A DNA stretch of 39,249 bases, taken from an uncultured Bacilli bacterium. GTDB lineage: Bacteria > Bacillota_I > Bacilli_A > RF39 > UBA660. Under the pieces are notes generated by a model. That model ran no database searches and was not told the DNA's origin. It was given only the letters and a program-made list of their open reading frames with translations. Each line of letters starts with the position of its first letter. The stretch's first letter is position 1. Shown one piece after another: positions 25,067-33,151 of the stretch. Location: assembly GCA_947628095.1 (NCBI GenBank), contig CANQYO010000006.1, positions 1 through 39,249 on the forward strand, in the 5' to 3' direction. Position numbers and translations under genes: made by a program.

Positions 25067-25274
25067 TAGTTTTCCCCATTCCTTATTTTTAAACTAACAC
25101 AATTATAACATATTTTACCTTAATTAGTAAAAAGCTGCTTATTTATTAATAAATGAGTAGTTATTTTTATAAAATTAAGTCTAAAATTAAGTTAGATATA
25201 AATTAAAAATTCTTAACATAAAATATCAAATTTAAAAATTTATTTTTGCTCACTTAATTTGATATTTTAAAGCA

Positions 25275-25303
25275 TTGTTTTGTTTTAAAAATCATGTTAG
25301 AAT
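25275..25303 (+). promoter_or_regulatory. Promoter of uvrB
   Basis: TTGTTT (25275-25280), 17 bases, TAGAAT (25298-25303) with TG one base before it. No LexA-like palindrome is seen. The rest of 25067-25274 holds nothing I can identify. Confidence 0.6.
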
Positions 25304-25363
25304 ATATTATTGAAATTTACTTACATTTATTATAACTAGCTATAATCATGGTAAGGAGGAATT

Positions 25364-27319
25364 ATGTTTAAATTAATATCAAATTATAAACCTAGTGGAG
25401 ACCAACCAAAAGCTATTGAAGAACTAGTTAAAGGAATTAAAGAAGGAAAGAAACATCAGGTTTTACTTGGAGCAACAGGAACTGGTAAAACATTTACTAT
25501 TGCTAATGTAATTAAAGAAGTTAATAAACAGACATTAGTTCTTGCTCATAATAAGACACTTGCTGGTCAATTATATAGTGAGCTTAAAGAACTTTTTCCT
25601 GAAAATCGTGTTGAATATTTTGTCTCTTATTACGATTATTATCAACCAGAAGCCTATGTCCCATCAAGTGATACTTATATTGAAAAAGATGCAAAAATTA
25701 ATGATGAAATAGATGAACTTCGTCATTCAGCAACCAGTGCACTTTTATCTCGTGACGATGTAATTGTTGTAGCTAGTGTTTCATGTATCTATGGTATAGG
25801 TGAAGTTGAAGAATATAGAAATAAAACCATTACTTTAAATGTTTCAGAAACAATTGATAGAAATAAAGTTATGCTAAAACTAGTTGATATGCTTTATGAA
25901 CGAAATGAACTTGATTTTAAAAGAGGAACCTTTAGAGCTAAAGGTGATACATTAGAAATAATTCCTGCTAATGAACATTCACATGGTATTCGTATTGAGT
26001 TTTTTGGGGATGAAATTGACAGAATAAGTGAAATTGATACCTTAACTGGTGCCATTATTGCAAATAAAAAAAGTGTTACTATCTTCCCAGCAAGTCACTT
26101 TGTTACAAGTGATGAAAAATTATTAAAAGCTGTCAATAACATTAAAGAAGAATTGAAAGAGCGTATCGAATACTTTAACAATAATAATAAACCTCTTGAA
26201 GCTGAACGTATTCGTGAAAGAACAAACTATGATATGGAAATGTTACTTGAAACAGGTTTTTGCCATGGAATTGAAAATTATTCAAGACATATAGCTTTAA
26301 AAAAAGCTGGTGAAACCCCTACTTGTTTGTTAGACTTTTTTAAAAAAGATTTTCTTTTAGTAATAGATGAAAGTCATGTTACAATTCCCCAAGTAAGAGG
26401 AATGTATAATGGAGATAGAGCTAGAAAAATGAATCTAGTCGAATATGGCTTTAGACTTCCAAGTGCTCTTGATAATCGTCCTTTAAAATTTAAAGAATTT
26501 GAAGCAAAATTAAATCAAGTTATTTATGTCTCAGCAACGCCTGGTGAATACGAATTAGAATTAACTAACAATAAATTTGTTGAACAAATTATACGACCAA
26601 CTGGACTTTTAGACCCAACAATCGAAGTTCGTAAAACTAATGGTCAAATTGAAGACTTAGTTGGAGAAATCAATGAAAGAATACAAAATAATGAACGTGT
26701 CTTAGTTACAACTTTAACTATTAGGATGGCTGAGGAGTTAACTAATTACTTAAAACAAATTGATATAAAAGTTGCTTATCTTCATAGTGAAATTAAAACA
26801 CTTGAAAGAATGAAAATAATAAGAGATTTAAGACTTGGAACTTATGATGTTTTAGTAGGTATTAACCTTTTAAGAGAAGGTCTTGATATTCCAGAAGTAT
26901 CATTAATTGCTATTCTTGATGCAGATAAAGAAGGCTTCTTAAGAAGTAGTCGTAGTTTAATTCAAACAATTGGAAGATGTGCAAGAAATGAACATGGACA
27001 TGTAATTTTATATGGTGATAAAATAACTGATAGTATGGAATATGCAATAACTGAAACTAAAAGACGTAGAGAAATTCAAGAAAAATATAATCTTGAACAT
27101 GGTATTACACCTAAAACAATTATTAAAGAAATTCGTGATTTAATTTCTAACTTAGATACTGAAACTAATGAAAAAGAAACTAAGAAAATGACTAAAAAAG
27201 AAAAAATGACAATGATTTCTAAAATTGAAGAAGAAATGAAAGAAGCAGCTAAGGAACTTGACTTTGAAAGAGCTATGGAACTTCGTGATATTTTATTTGA
27301 AATGAAAGTAGAAGATTAA
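25364..27319 (+). CDS. uvrB: Excinuclease ABC subunit UvrB
   Basis: A 651-residue UvrB of normal length. It verifies damage and loads UvrC in nucleotide excision repair. Walker A GATGTGKT is at residues 36-43. The damage-probing beta-hairpin [21 protein letters not shown] follows. Helicase motif II appears as VIDESH, and motifs V and VI as [14 protein letters not shown] and QTIGRCARN. The C-terminal UVR motif (about 615-650) contains [20 protein letters not shown] precedes the ATG. uvrA, its frequent neighbour, is not here; a radical SAM gene starts one base after the stop. Confidence 0.98.
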   Translation: MFKLISNYKPSGDQPKAIEELVKGIKEGKKHQVLLGATGTGKTFTIANVIKEVNKQTLVLAHNKTLAGQLYSELKELFPENRVEYFVSYYDYYQPEAYVPSSDTYIEKDAKINDEIDELRHSATSALLSRDDVIVVASVSCIYGIGEVEEYRNKTITLNVSETIDRNKVMLKLVDMLYERNELDFKRGTFRAKGDTLEIIPANEHSHGIRIEFFGDEIDRISEIDTLTGAIIANKKSVTIFPASHFVTSDEKLLKAVNNIKEELKERIEYFNNNNKPLEAERIRERTNYDMEMLLETGFCHGIENYSRHIALKKAGETPTCLLDFFKKDFLLVIDESHVTIPQVRGMYNGDRARKMNLVEYGFRLPSALDNRPLKFKEFEAKLNQVIYVSATPGEYELELTNNKFVEQIIRPTGLLDPTIEVRKTNGQIEDLVGEINERIQNNERVLVTTLTIRMAEELTNYLKQIDIKVAYLHSEIKTLERMKIIRDLRLGTYDVLVGINLLREGLDIPEVSLIAILDADKEGFLRSSRSLIQTIGRCARNEHGHVILYGDKITDSMEYAITETKRRREIQEKYNLEHGITPKTIIKEIRDLISNLDTETNEKETKKMTKKEKMTMISKIEEEMKEAAKELDFERAMELRDILFEMKVED

Positions 27320-27320
27320 A

Positions 27321-28166
27321 ATGCGATTTACAAAAATTTATGTTGAAATTACAAATATTTGTAATCTAAATTGCTCATTTTGTTCTAAAACAAAACGAAA
27401 AAAAGAAGAAATGTCCCCTGCTAATTTTAAAATAATTATAGATAAAATTAAAAATTATACTAATACTATTTACTTACATGTACTAGGTGAACCTTTATTA
27501 CACTCTAAATTAAATGACATTTTAGAAATATGTAAGAAAAATAAAATAAATGTTAGAATAACTACTAATGGAACTCTTTTAAAAGAAAAAGTAAATATTT
27601 TACTTAAATATTCCAGTATTATTAAGCAAATAAATATATCCCTACATTGTGAAAATAAAATACCAAATTACTTTGAACAAGTATTCGAATATGCCAATAT
27701 TTTGTCCTCTAAAATTCCAATTGTCTATCGTATTTGGCTTTTAGATAATTATAATCTAGATAAATTATCCACATTAATTGTGGATAAAATAATTACTTTC
27801 TATAAATTAAATATTAATTTTAAAAATGAAGTTATAAATTCTAAAAATATTAAAATTAAAGATAATATTTACTTAGATAAAGATAATAAATTTATTTGGC
27901 CTGATAATAAAAATAAAATTAATATCAAAACTGGTACTTGTCTTGGCACTAGAACTCATATTGCAATTCTTGTAAATGGTGACGTTGTTCCTTGTTGTTT
28001 AGACGCAAATTGTAATTTAAAACTTGATAATATTTTTAATTCTAATTTAGAAGAAATTATGAATACTCCTCTTTTTAAAGAAATAAATACTGGTTTTAAA
28101 AATCAAAAGTTAATAACTTCAATGTGTCAAAGTTGTACTTTTAGAAAATTAAAGTTTGATAAATAA
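27321..28166 (+). CDS. Radical SAM protein with SPASM-like C-terminus
   Basis: A 281-residue radical SAM enzyme. The 4Fe-4S/SAM motif CNLNCSFC is at residues 13-20. VLGEPLL fits the GGEP region and TTNGTLL the later SAM-binding strand. The C-terminal part has cysteines at GTCLG, PCCLDANC and MCQSCTF, the pattern of a SPASM or twitch auxiliary cluster. Such enzymes often modify peptides or mature other proteins. No precursor peptide is evident beside it, so the substrate is unknown. It begins one base after the uvrB stop, with its ribosome site inside uvrB, so it is translationally coupled. Confidence 0.88.
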   Translation: MRFTKIYVEITNICNLNCSFCSKTKRKKEEMSPANFKIIIDKIKNYTNTIYLHVLGEPLLHSKLNDILEICKKNKINVRITTNGTLLKEKVNILLKYSSIIKQINISLHCENKIPNYFEQVFEYANILSSKIPIVYRIWLLDNYNLDKLSTLIVDKIITFYKLNINFKNEVINSKNIKIKDNIYLDKDNKFIWPDNKNKINIKTGTCLGTRTHIAILVNGDVVPCCLDANCNLKLDNIFNSNLEEIMNTPLFKEINTGFKNQKLITSMCQSCTFRKLKFDK

Positions 28167-28167
28167 A

Positions 28168-28200
28168 AAATAAAGCAAGTCAGTTGACTTGTTTTATTTT
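28168..28200 (+). terminator. Terminator of the uvrB-radical SAM operon
   Basis: AAATAAAGCAAGTCA and TGACTTGTTTTATTT form a near-perfect fifteen-pair hairpin ending in a T tract. It may also serve the convergent permease gene. Confidence 0.85.
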
Positions 28201-28218
28201 GATTATATTACAAAAATA

Positions 28219-28854
28219 TCAATTATTAATTGCACATATTTTTTTAAATTTAAATTCTTTTACAATAAAAATTAATTCCAACATTATAAATAAAATAATC
28301 AAAAAATAATTAAATTTCAAATAAAATATAATTGGAATTAATAACACCAAAATTAATACATAAATATATTTTAATCTTTTGAAATTATAAATTATTATTA
28401 AAGAAAAATAAATTAATAAATTAAAAAATACAGGTCTAAGAATAAAATCAAAAGAAAAGCTAAATGATTTTCTATAATATACATAAATTATTAACGTATA
28501 GATAATTTTATATAAAAATGTATATATTGAGAATACTAATATTTTTTTTATTATCCATTTTTTATCTTTTTCCCTTAAAATTATATTTTGAAAGGAGAAA
28601 TTATATTCATAAGTATAAAAAACATAAGCAATATATATATAAAATATAAAATTAAAGATTGCTAATAAAAATGATATATTAGAAATTTTTTTAATTCCTG
28701 GGTAATTTAATAGGAACAAAAAATCTTCTAAAGATGGACTTTTTGAACTAATATAATCAAATAATAAAAATAAAAAAGATATCATAAACATCAAAATAAA
28801 CCATTTAATGTTTTCTTTTAATTTTATTTTCAAAATATTAATTTGTATTGACAT
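28219..28854 (-). CDS. Multi-pass membrane protein (ABC-2-like), last gene of the exported-protein operon
   Basis: A 211-residue, very hydrophobic protein with six probable membrane helices and short charged loops. No enzyme motif is seen. With the ATPase and two other membrane proteins upstream it is most easily read as a permease subunit, but sequence alone does not prove this. The start ATG overlaps the stop of the upstream gene (TAATG), and AGAGGGA precedes it, so translation is coupled. Ile, Phe and Tyr content is extreme even for this genome. Confidence 0.75.
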   Translation of the reverse strand: MSIQINILKIKLKENIKWFILMFMISFLFLLFDYISSKSPSLEDFLFLLNYPGIKKISNISFLLAIFNFIFYIYIAYVFYTYEYNFSFQNIILREKDKKWIIKKILVFSIYTFLYKIIYTLIIYVYYRKSFSFSFDFILRPVFFNLLIYFSLIIIYNFKRLKYIYVLILVLLIPIIFYLKFNYFLIILFIMLELIFIVKEFKFKKICAINN

Positions 28855-29597
28855 TATATATCCCTCTTTTTCTTAAGAAAAAATTTAAATAAAATATTTA
28901 TTATTATTATTAAAAGAAAAACATACAAAATCGTACAAATTGTTTCTAACATAAATGTTGAATAAGTATTATACATATAATAATATTGTGGAAATATATG
29001 TAAATCATAAAAGTGATTAATCATTTTATAATTTTGAGGTAAGACTAAAAATAAAGAACTATTTATTGTTAATATAATTGTAGATAAAATTTTACCTCTA
29101 TTTAAAGTTAATAAATAGATTATAATATTAAGCAAACAACTAATCATAATGCTTCTTATAGCAAAGAAGATTATATATATTATTACTGGAAATGAATAAT
29201 CAAAATAATCAACCATAGAAAAATTATCAAGAGAAAATAAAATTGAACCTGCAAATGAAAGAATAAAAGAAATAAAATATAGAAAAATTGTGTAAATTAT
29301 AATATCTTTAATGAAACTTTTTATTAAATTGTGATAGTTATTAAACCTAATAATAAAATTAAACGATTTAGAATTTTCTTTAACCATATACATTACATTT
29401 AAACCAATTGCAAAAAAATACATACAATTAAAAAAAGGGTTATTTAAAATAGATAATAATCTGTTCCATATATTTGTATCAAAACTAGGTGATAACGATG
29501 GAATTAATACACCAATAAAAATTATTAAATAAATTAAAATATTATTTTTTTTTGAAAAAAAAGAATTTAAACGTACTAATCTTGCTCTAAATTCCAT
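28854..29597 (-). CDS. Multi-pass membrane protein (ABC-2-like), fourth gene of the operon
   Basis: A 247-residue protein with a basic N-terminus (residues 1-18) and six probable membrane helices. There is a short extracytoplasmic stretch after helix 1 (SPSFDTNIWNR). The size and layout fit an ABC-2 type permease half. Its start lies 11 bases inside the ATPase gene, with only a distant GGAG upstream, so expression probably depends on coupling to the ATPase. It overlaps the next gene by one base. Confidence 0.75.
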   Translation of the reverse strand: MEFRARLVRLNSFFSKKNNILIYLIIFIGVLIPSLSPSFDTNIWNRLLSILNNPFFNCMYFFAIGLNVMYMVKENSKSFNFIIRFNNYHNLIKSFIKDIIIYTIFLYFISFILSFAGSILFSLDNFSMVDYFDYSFPVIIYIIFFAIRSIMISCLLNIIIYLLTLNRGKILSTIILTINSSLFLVLPQNYKMINHFYDLHIFPQYYYMYNTYSTFMLETICTILYVFLLIIIINILFKFFLKKKRDI

Positions 29598-30237
29598 CAG
29601 AAGGTTCGTCTCCCACTAATTTTCCAGCGTCAAAATAATATATTACATCTGCCATTTTTTCTAAATCTTCTTTTATATGCGTGCTTATAATTATTATTTT
29701 TTCTTTCTTTTTTTCTTGATTAAAATAGTCAATTAATTTATCAACAGTTTTCTTCTCTATTCCGTTGAACGGCTCGTCTAAAATCATTATTTGTGGATGT
29801 TCCATAATAACTTGGGCAATTCCCAATTTTTGTTTCATTCCTAAAGAATATTTTCCGTATTTTTTATCTTTTTCTTCAATTAAATTTACAATTTCTAAAG
29901 CCTCTATAATATCTTTTTCCTCTATTTTATCTTGAATTTTGGCTAATAGTTTTAAATTTTCAAAACCACTTAATTCAGGAAAAAATGATGGTTTTTCAAT
30001 TAAAGCTCTCAAGCTTTCTGGAAACATTAATTTTTCATTTAAATTTTTACCATTATATAAAATTTTACCAAAAGTTGGAACATAAAACCCAGCAATTAAT
30101 TTCAAAAGAACACTTTTACCTGCTCCATTTCTACCATAAAGTCCATAAATTTTTCCCGGTTCTAGTTTCATATTTACGTGACTAATAACTTCATTTTCTT
30201 TAAATGATTTACACACATCAATTAATTCAATATTCAT
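29587..30237 (-). CDS. ABC transporter ATP-binding protein (BcrA/LanF-like)
   Basis: A 216-residue ABC ATPase. Walker A GRNGAGKS is at 35-42, the signature YSLGMKQKLGIA at 130-141, Walker B IMILDEP at 150-156 and the H-loop His in STH at 187. The Q-loop area reads ALIEKPSFFPELSGFENL, the form seen in bacitracin/lantibiotic-resistance ATPases of the BcrA type, where IE replaces the usual Q. Such pumps move hydrophobic peptides or lipids out of the membrane. The ATG at 30237 follows AAAGG; a longer frame to 30264 runs into the upstream gene. Confidence 0.92.
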   Translation of the reverse strand: MNIELIDVCKSFKENEVISHVNMKLEPGKIYGLYGRNGAGKSVLLKLIAGFYVPTFGKILYNGKNLNEKLMFPESLRALIEKPSFFPELSGFENLKLLAKIQDKIEEKDIIEALEIVNLIEEKDKKYGKYSLGMKQKLGIAQVIMEHPQIMILDEPFNGIEKKTVDKLIDYFNQEKKKEKIIIISTHIKEDLEKMADVIYYFDAGKLVGDEPSDGI

Positions 30238-30250
30238 ATAATTAACCTTT

Positions 30251-31144
30251 CTACGCTTGTTCACAATCTATAATTAATTTTTCTTTGTCTTTATATAAAA
30301 AGTGTATAGCAACAAAAGAAATAATCATTAATATAAAAGGAACAACTAACGGCATAATAAGACCTTTACTATCATTAAATGAAATCATATTCATTATATT
30401 AAAATAAATTCCTAAATCATTTTTTAAGATAGTAGTACATATTATACCACTAAATAAAACTTCCAAAATTGCTTCTATACCAATAAAAGTTAAAAATGAT
30501 AAAATAACAGCAACAAAATAATTATGATATTTTCTTACTATGCATATTCCGATATTTACATATAAAATTGAATGTATGATTATATTAAGTATATAACAGA
30601 AAATAAATAACGTTGGATACTTAAGACTACTTTCACTCCAAGGAACAAGTCCATACTTTAAAGCATACGAAACATCAAAACTTTTAGTATATAACCCACA
30701 TATCAAAAAAGTAATAATTATTACTGCTGGCAATATCAAAACAGAATAATAAGATTTTTTAAAAAGTTTCATTTTTATTTTAGAGTAACTAGTTCTCGTT
30801 ATTTCTTCCGAAATCATATTATTTTTAAAATATCCACTTATATAACAAAGTGAAGGAATTATTAAAAATAAACACAAAACAAAAGATATATTCAAAAAAC
30901 CTTCTAATAAAACATTTGTGTACATAGTAAAAAAATCTGTTTTTACATTTATACTTTCAATTACATTTTCACAATGTTCTTTATATTTTGTATTTTTATA
31001 GTCAATACTTTCACAAAATTCGTAATCTTCCTTTTCAATTTCATTATTTCTCTTATTTTGTTGAATATAAGTAAATGTAGAATATATAGCAATTGACAAT
31101 AAAATTAAAAATGAAATAATAAAAACAACCTTACCTTTTTTCAT
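30251..31144 (-). CDS. Multi-pass membrane protein (ABC-2-like), second gene of the operon
   Basis: A 297-residue membrane protein. Helix 1 (about 5-25) is followed by an extracytoplasmic loop of about 50 residues with two cysteines (FCESIDYKN, EHCENVIES). Five further helices end in a short basic tail. The layout, one helix, outer loop and then five helices, is that of ABC-2 permeases. GGAGG lies upstream of the start. It follows the exported-protein gene by 47 bases; that gap contains one arm of a long complementary pair. Confidence 0.78.
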   Translation of the reverse strand: MKKGKVVFIISFLILLSIAIYSTFTYIQQNKRNNEIEKEDYEFCESIDYKNTKYKEHCENVIESINVKTDFFTMYTNVLLEGFLNISFVLCLFLIIPSLCYISGYFKNNMISEEITRTSYSKIKMKLFKKSYYSVLILPAVIIITFLICGLYTKSFDVSYALKYGLVPWSESSLKYPTLFIFCYILNIIIHSILYVNIGICIVRKYHNYFVAVILSFLTFIGIEAILEVLFSGIICTTILKNDLGIYFNIMNMISFNDSKGLIMPLVVPFILMIISFVAIHFLYKDKEKLIIDCEQA

Positions 31145-31170
31145 TTACTATATTCCTCCTAAATTAATAA

Positions 31171-31186
31171 GTAGAGAGTTTATATT
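31171..31186. repeat. Right-hand RNA element complementary to the leader (after gene 1 of the operon)
   Basis: The plus strand reads GTAGAGAGTTTATATT. The matching element in the other orientation is at 31642-31659 (CAGAGAGTTTGTAT on the minus strand). In the transcript about 16 bases could pair, with one mismatch and one G-U. The element lies between the stop of the exported-protein gene and the ribosome site of the permease gene. Confidence 0.55.
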
Positions 31187-31191
31187 TTTTA

Positions 31192-31611
31192 TTATCCCTC
31201 TTTAGGGTTAATTATCCAATTACCACCATGGACAGTTGTTAATAATGTTGGGTCAAATCTCCAAATCTTAAGCTTAAAATCATCAGGTCTAGACATTGAA
31301 GAAGGTGCAAGAGGTTTGGTTTCCCCTGTTACAGTTGTAGTTGCTTCAGCTGTATCTCCACCTGCAGTGTAAAGTTTAGTTGCAATTTTACAAGTTGAAC
31401 AAGGGTTTGTTAACCAAGTAAAAGCTCCATCGTTTGTATATGTCATAGTATTCCAATTTATTTTGGTATAATAATCAGTATACACAGCATTATTTTTATC
31501 TAAGTCATATCTAGTTGGAACATTATATACTGTTTTGTAAGCCATAACAATTGACAAATCTAAAACTGTAGCTAAGACTAAAGTCATAATAGCATATTTC
31601 ACAAACTTCAT
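31192..31611 (-). CDS. Exported protein with CxxC, first gene of an ABC operon
   Basis: A 139-residue protein. A basic start and a hydrophobic stretch (about 5-24, YAIMTLVLATVLDLSIVMA) form a signal peptide, probably cut near AYK. The mature part is Thr/Tyr/Asn-rich, with one CSTC (about 71-74), a Thr/Ala-rich middle (GGDTAEATTTVTGE) and an aromatic end (FKLKIWRF, HGGNWIINPKEG). I do not recognise it. The size, export signal and position before three permeases and a BcrA-type ATPase recall secreted bacteriocin-like or DUF2712-type proteins, but no family motif was matched. GGAGG precedes the ATG and a good promoter lies upstream. Confidence 0.8.
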   Translation of the reverse strand: MKFVKYAIMTLVLATVLDLSIVMAYKTVYNVPTRYDLDKNNAVYTDYYTKINWNTMTYTNDGAFTWLTNPCSTCKIATKLYTAGGDTAEATTTVTGETKPLAPSSMSRPDDFKLKIWRFDPTLLTTVHGGNWIINPKEG

Positions 31612-31641
31612 TAATTATCCCTCCTTTCTTTTTATAAATAT

Positions 31642-31659
31642 ATATACAAACTCTCTGCT
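31642..31659. repeat. Left-hand RNA element in the operon leader
   Basis: On the minus strand this reads AGCAGAGAGTTTGTATAT and is complementary to 31171-31186. It lies in the 5' leader, after the promoter at 31701-31729 and before the ribosome site. Confidence 0.55.
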
Positions 31660-31700
31660 ATCAATTTAAAATTTAATAAAAAATATATTCTTATAAATAC

Positions 31701-31729
31701 ATTATATCTTTTTTTATATTTCCATTCAA
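31701..31729 (-). promoter_or_regulatory. Promoter of the exported-protein/ABC operon
   Basis: On the minus strand TTGAAT (31724-31729), 17 bases, then TATAAT (31701-31706). The leader would be about 80 bases. This intergenic region holds no gene. Confidence 0.7.
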
Positions 31730-31804
31730 TCTATTATTAAAATTTTTTTATCGTAATAGTGCAATTAATTTAAAAATTCAACAAAAATAAAAAAATTTTA
31801 TTAT

Positions 31805-31851
31805 TCTAGCCTATACAAAGTTAGATAAGCCTCATAATTTATTAAAGAGGT
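31805..31851 (+). promoter_or_regulatory. Leader hairpins before the GufA-type ZIP gene
   Basis: TCTAGC (31805-31810) pairs with GTTAGA (31820-31825). GCCTC (31829-31833) pairs with GAGGT (31847-31851), which is the Shine-Dalgarno site of the following gene. The second hairpin could hide the ribosome site. The stems are short and a regulatory role is speculative. Confidence 0.3.
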
Positions 31852-31857
31852 ATTTAT

Positions 31858-32649
31858 ATGACTAATTTTATTTTTACTTTAAATCCAATACTTCAAGCTT
31901 TAGTAGCAACTATTTTTACTTGGGGAGTAACAGCTCTTGGAGCAGCTTTAGTTTTTATGTTTAAGAAAGTTCATAAGAATTTATTAGATGCTATGTTAGG
32001 AGTTGCAGCTGGAGTTATGATAGCAGCTTCTTTTTGGTCTTTACTATCACCAGCTATAACAATGGCAGAAAATTTAAAAATGTCTGTTATGTTAGTTGTT
32101 TCATTAGGATTTCTTTCCGGTGGTTTATTATTATTTATAAGTGATAAAGTTATTGATAAATATGGGCAAAAATCTTTATTAGAAACTAACAAAAGAATAT
32201 TAATGCTAGTATCTTCAATCGTAATTCATAATATTCCTGAAGGTCTTGCAATTGGAGTGGCATTTGGTTCAACTTTATATGGTTTAGACGGTGCAACTTT
32301 AATGTCAGCTTGGACTTTAGCAATTGGAATAGGTATTCAAAATTTTCCAGAAGGAACAGCTGTAAGTGTTCCTTTAAGAAGAGAAGGAGTATCAAGAAAA
32401 AAAGCTTTTTTCATAGGTCAATTGAGTGGAATAGTTGAACCTATAGCTGGAGTAATCGGTGCAATTTTAGTTTTAAAGATGCGAGTTATGTTACCTTTTT
32501 TATTAGCTTTTGCAGCTGGAGCAATGATTTATGTTGTAATTGAAGAATTAATTCCTGAAAGTCAGACTAATGAAAATAAAAATTTGATGGCTATGGCAAC
32601 GCTTGTTGGTTTTATGATAATGATGATATTGGATGTTGTTTTAGGTTAA
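31858..32649 (+). CDS. ZIP family metal transporter, GufA subfamily
   Basis: A 263-residue membrane protein with about eight helices. The ZIP metal-site motifs are HNIPEGLAIG (about 122) and, in the fifth helix, QNFPEGTAVSVPLRREG (about 160). QNFPEG with PLRREG is the mark of the GufA branch, distinct from the ZupT-like protein at 12155-12895. Metal specificity cannot be read from sequence; zinc is most likely. GAGGT precedes the ATG and may be masked by a leader hairpin. It is a single-gene unit. Confidence 0.92.
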   Translation: MTNFIFTLNPILQALVATIFTWGVTALGAALVFMFKKVHKNLLDAMLGVAAGVMIAASFWSLLSPAITMAENLKMSVMLVVSLGFLSGGLLLFISDKVIDKYGQKSLLETNKRILMLVSSIVIHNIPEGLAIGVAFGSTLYGLDGATLMSAWTLAIGIGIQNFPEGTAVSVPLRREGVSRKKAFFIGQLSGIVEPIAGVIGAILVLKMRVMLPFLLAFAAGAMIYVVIEELIPESQTNENKNLMAMATLVGFMIMMILDVVLG

Positions 32650-32651
32650 AA

Positions 32652-32684
32652 AAAATCTCATTACTTTTTGTAACGAGATTTTTA
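32652..32684. terminator. Bidirectional terminator after the GufA-type gene
   Basis: AAAATCTCATTAC and GTAACGAGATTTT pair with one mismatch around a TTTT loop, with A and T tracts on both sides. It lies between convergent genes. Confidence 0.8.
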
Positions 32685-32689
32685 ATTTC

Positions 32690-33052
32690 TTAATCAACTA
32701 ATTTTCTACCACTTGCATCTTTATCAATACTACCAGTTAAAATCATTATGCCTTCTACTAGTCCCCAGATACTTGCAATAGCTGGACCTATGCAAATAAC
32801 CCAACCAACTAAAGTAAGAAGTAATTGACCTACTGCTTTTCCAGTATAACCTAAATAAAAATTATGAACTCCAAGTGAACCAAGTAAAATTCCAAGAATT
32901 CCGGCTGCAATTTTACTTTTAGCATTTGGATTAGTTGCCTTTGATTCAGTTTTTTCTACTCCACTTTTTTCATTTACGATTTTACCACAATTTAAGCAAA
33001 TATCTGCTCCTTCTTTCAATTCATTTCCACAATTTGTACAAAACTTAGCCAT
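32690..33052 (-). CDS. TM2 domain protein with zinc ribbon
   Basis: A 120-residue protein. The N-terminal zinc ribbon has CTNCGNE and CLNCGK (residues 5-25). A linker leads to a TM2 domain (about 48-110) with two helices and the family pattern GSLGVHNFYLGYTGKAVGQLLL. Zinc-ribbon/TM2 proteins are small membrane proteins of unknown function and are common in Bacillota. The C-terminal end DASGRKLVD is also typical. It is a single-gene unit. Confidence 0.9.
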   Translation of the reverse strand: MAKFCTNCGNELKEGADICLNCGKIVNEKSGVEKTESKATNPNAKSKIAAGILGILLGSLGVHNFYLGYTGKAVGQLLLTLVGWVICIGPAIASIWGLVEGIMILTGSIDKDASGRKLVD

Positions 33053-33151
33053 AAACTCACATCCTTTTTCTACACAAATTATATCATATTATATTATGAA
33101 AATCAATTTTAAATATTCTTAATTTATTAATAAAGAATTAATTAAAAATTT

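Noticed and set aside
31192..31611. Assignment of the exported protein to lactococcin 972.
   Set aside because: The precursor is longer, has a CxxC and lacks the recalled lactococcin 972 pattern apart from an isolated GGNW.
31971..32395. Minus-strand frames inside the GufA-type ZIP gene.
   Set aside because: Antisense to a clear transporter gene, with no promoter or ribosome site.
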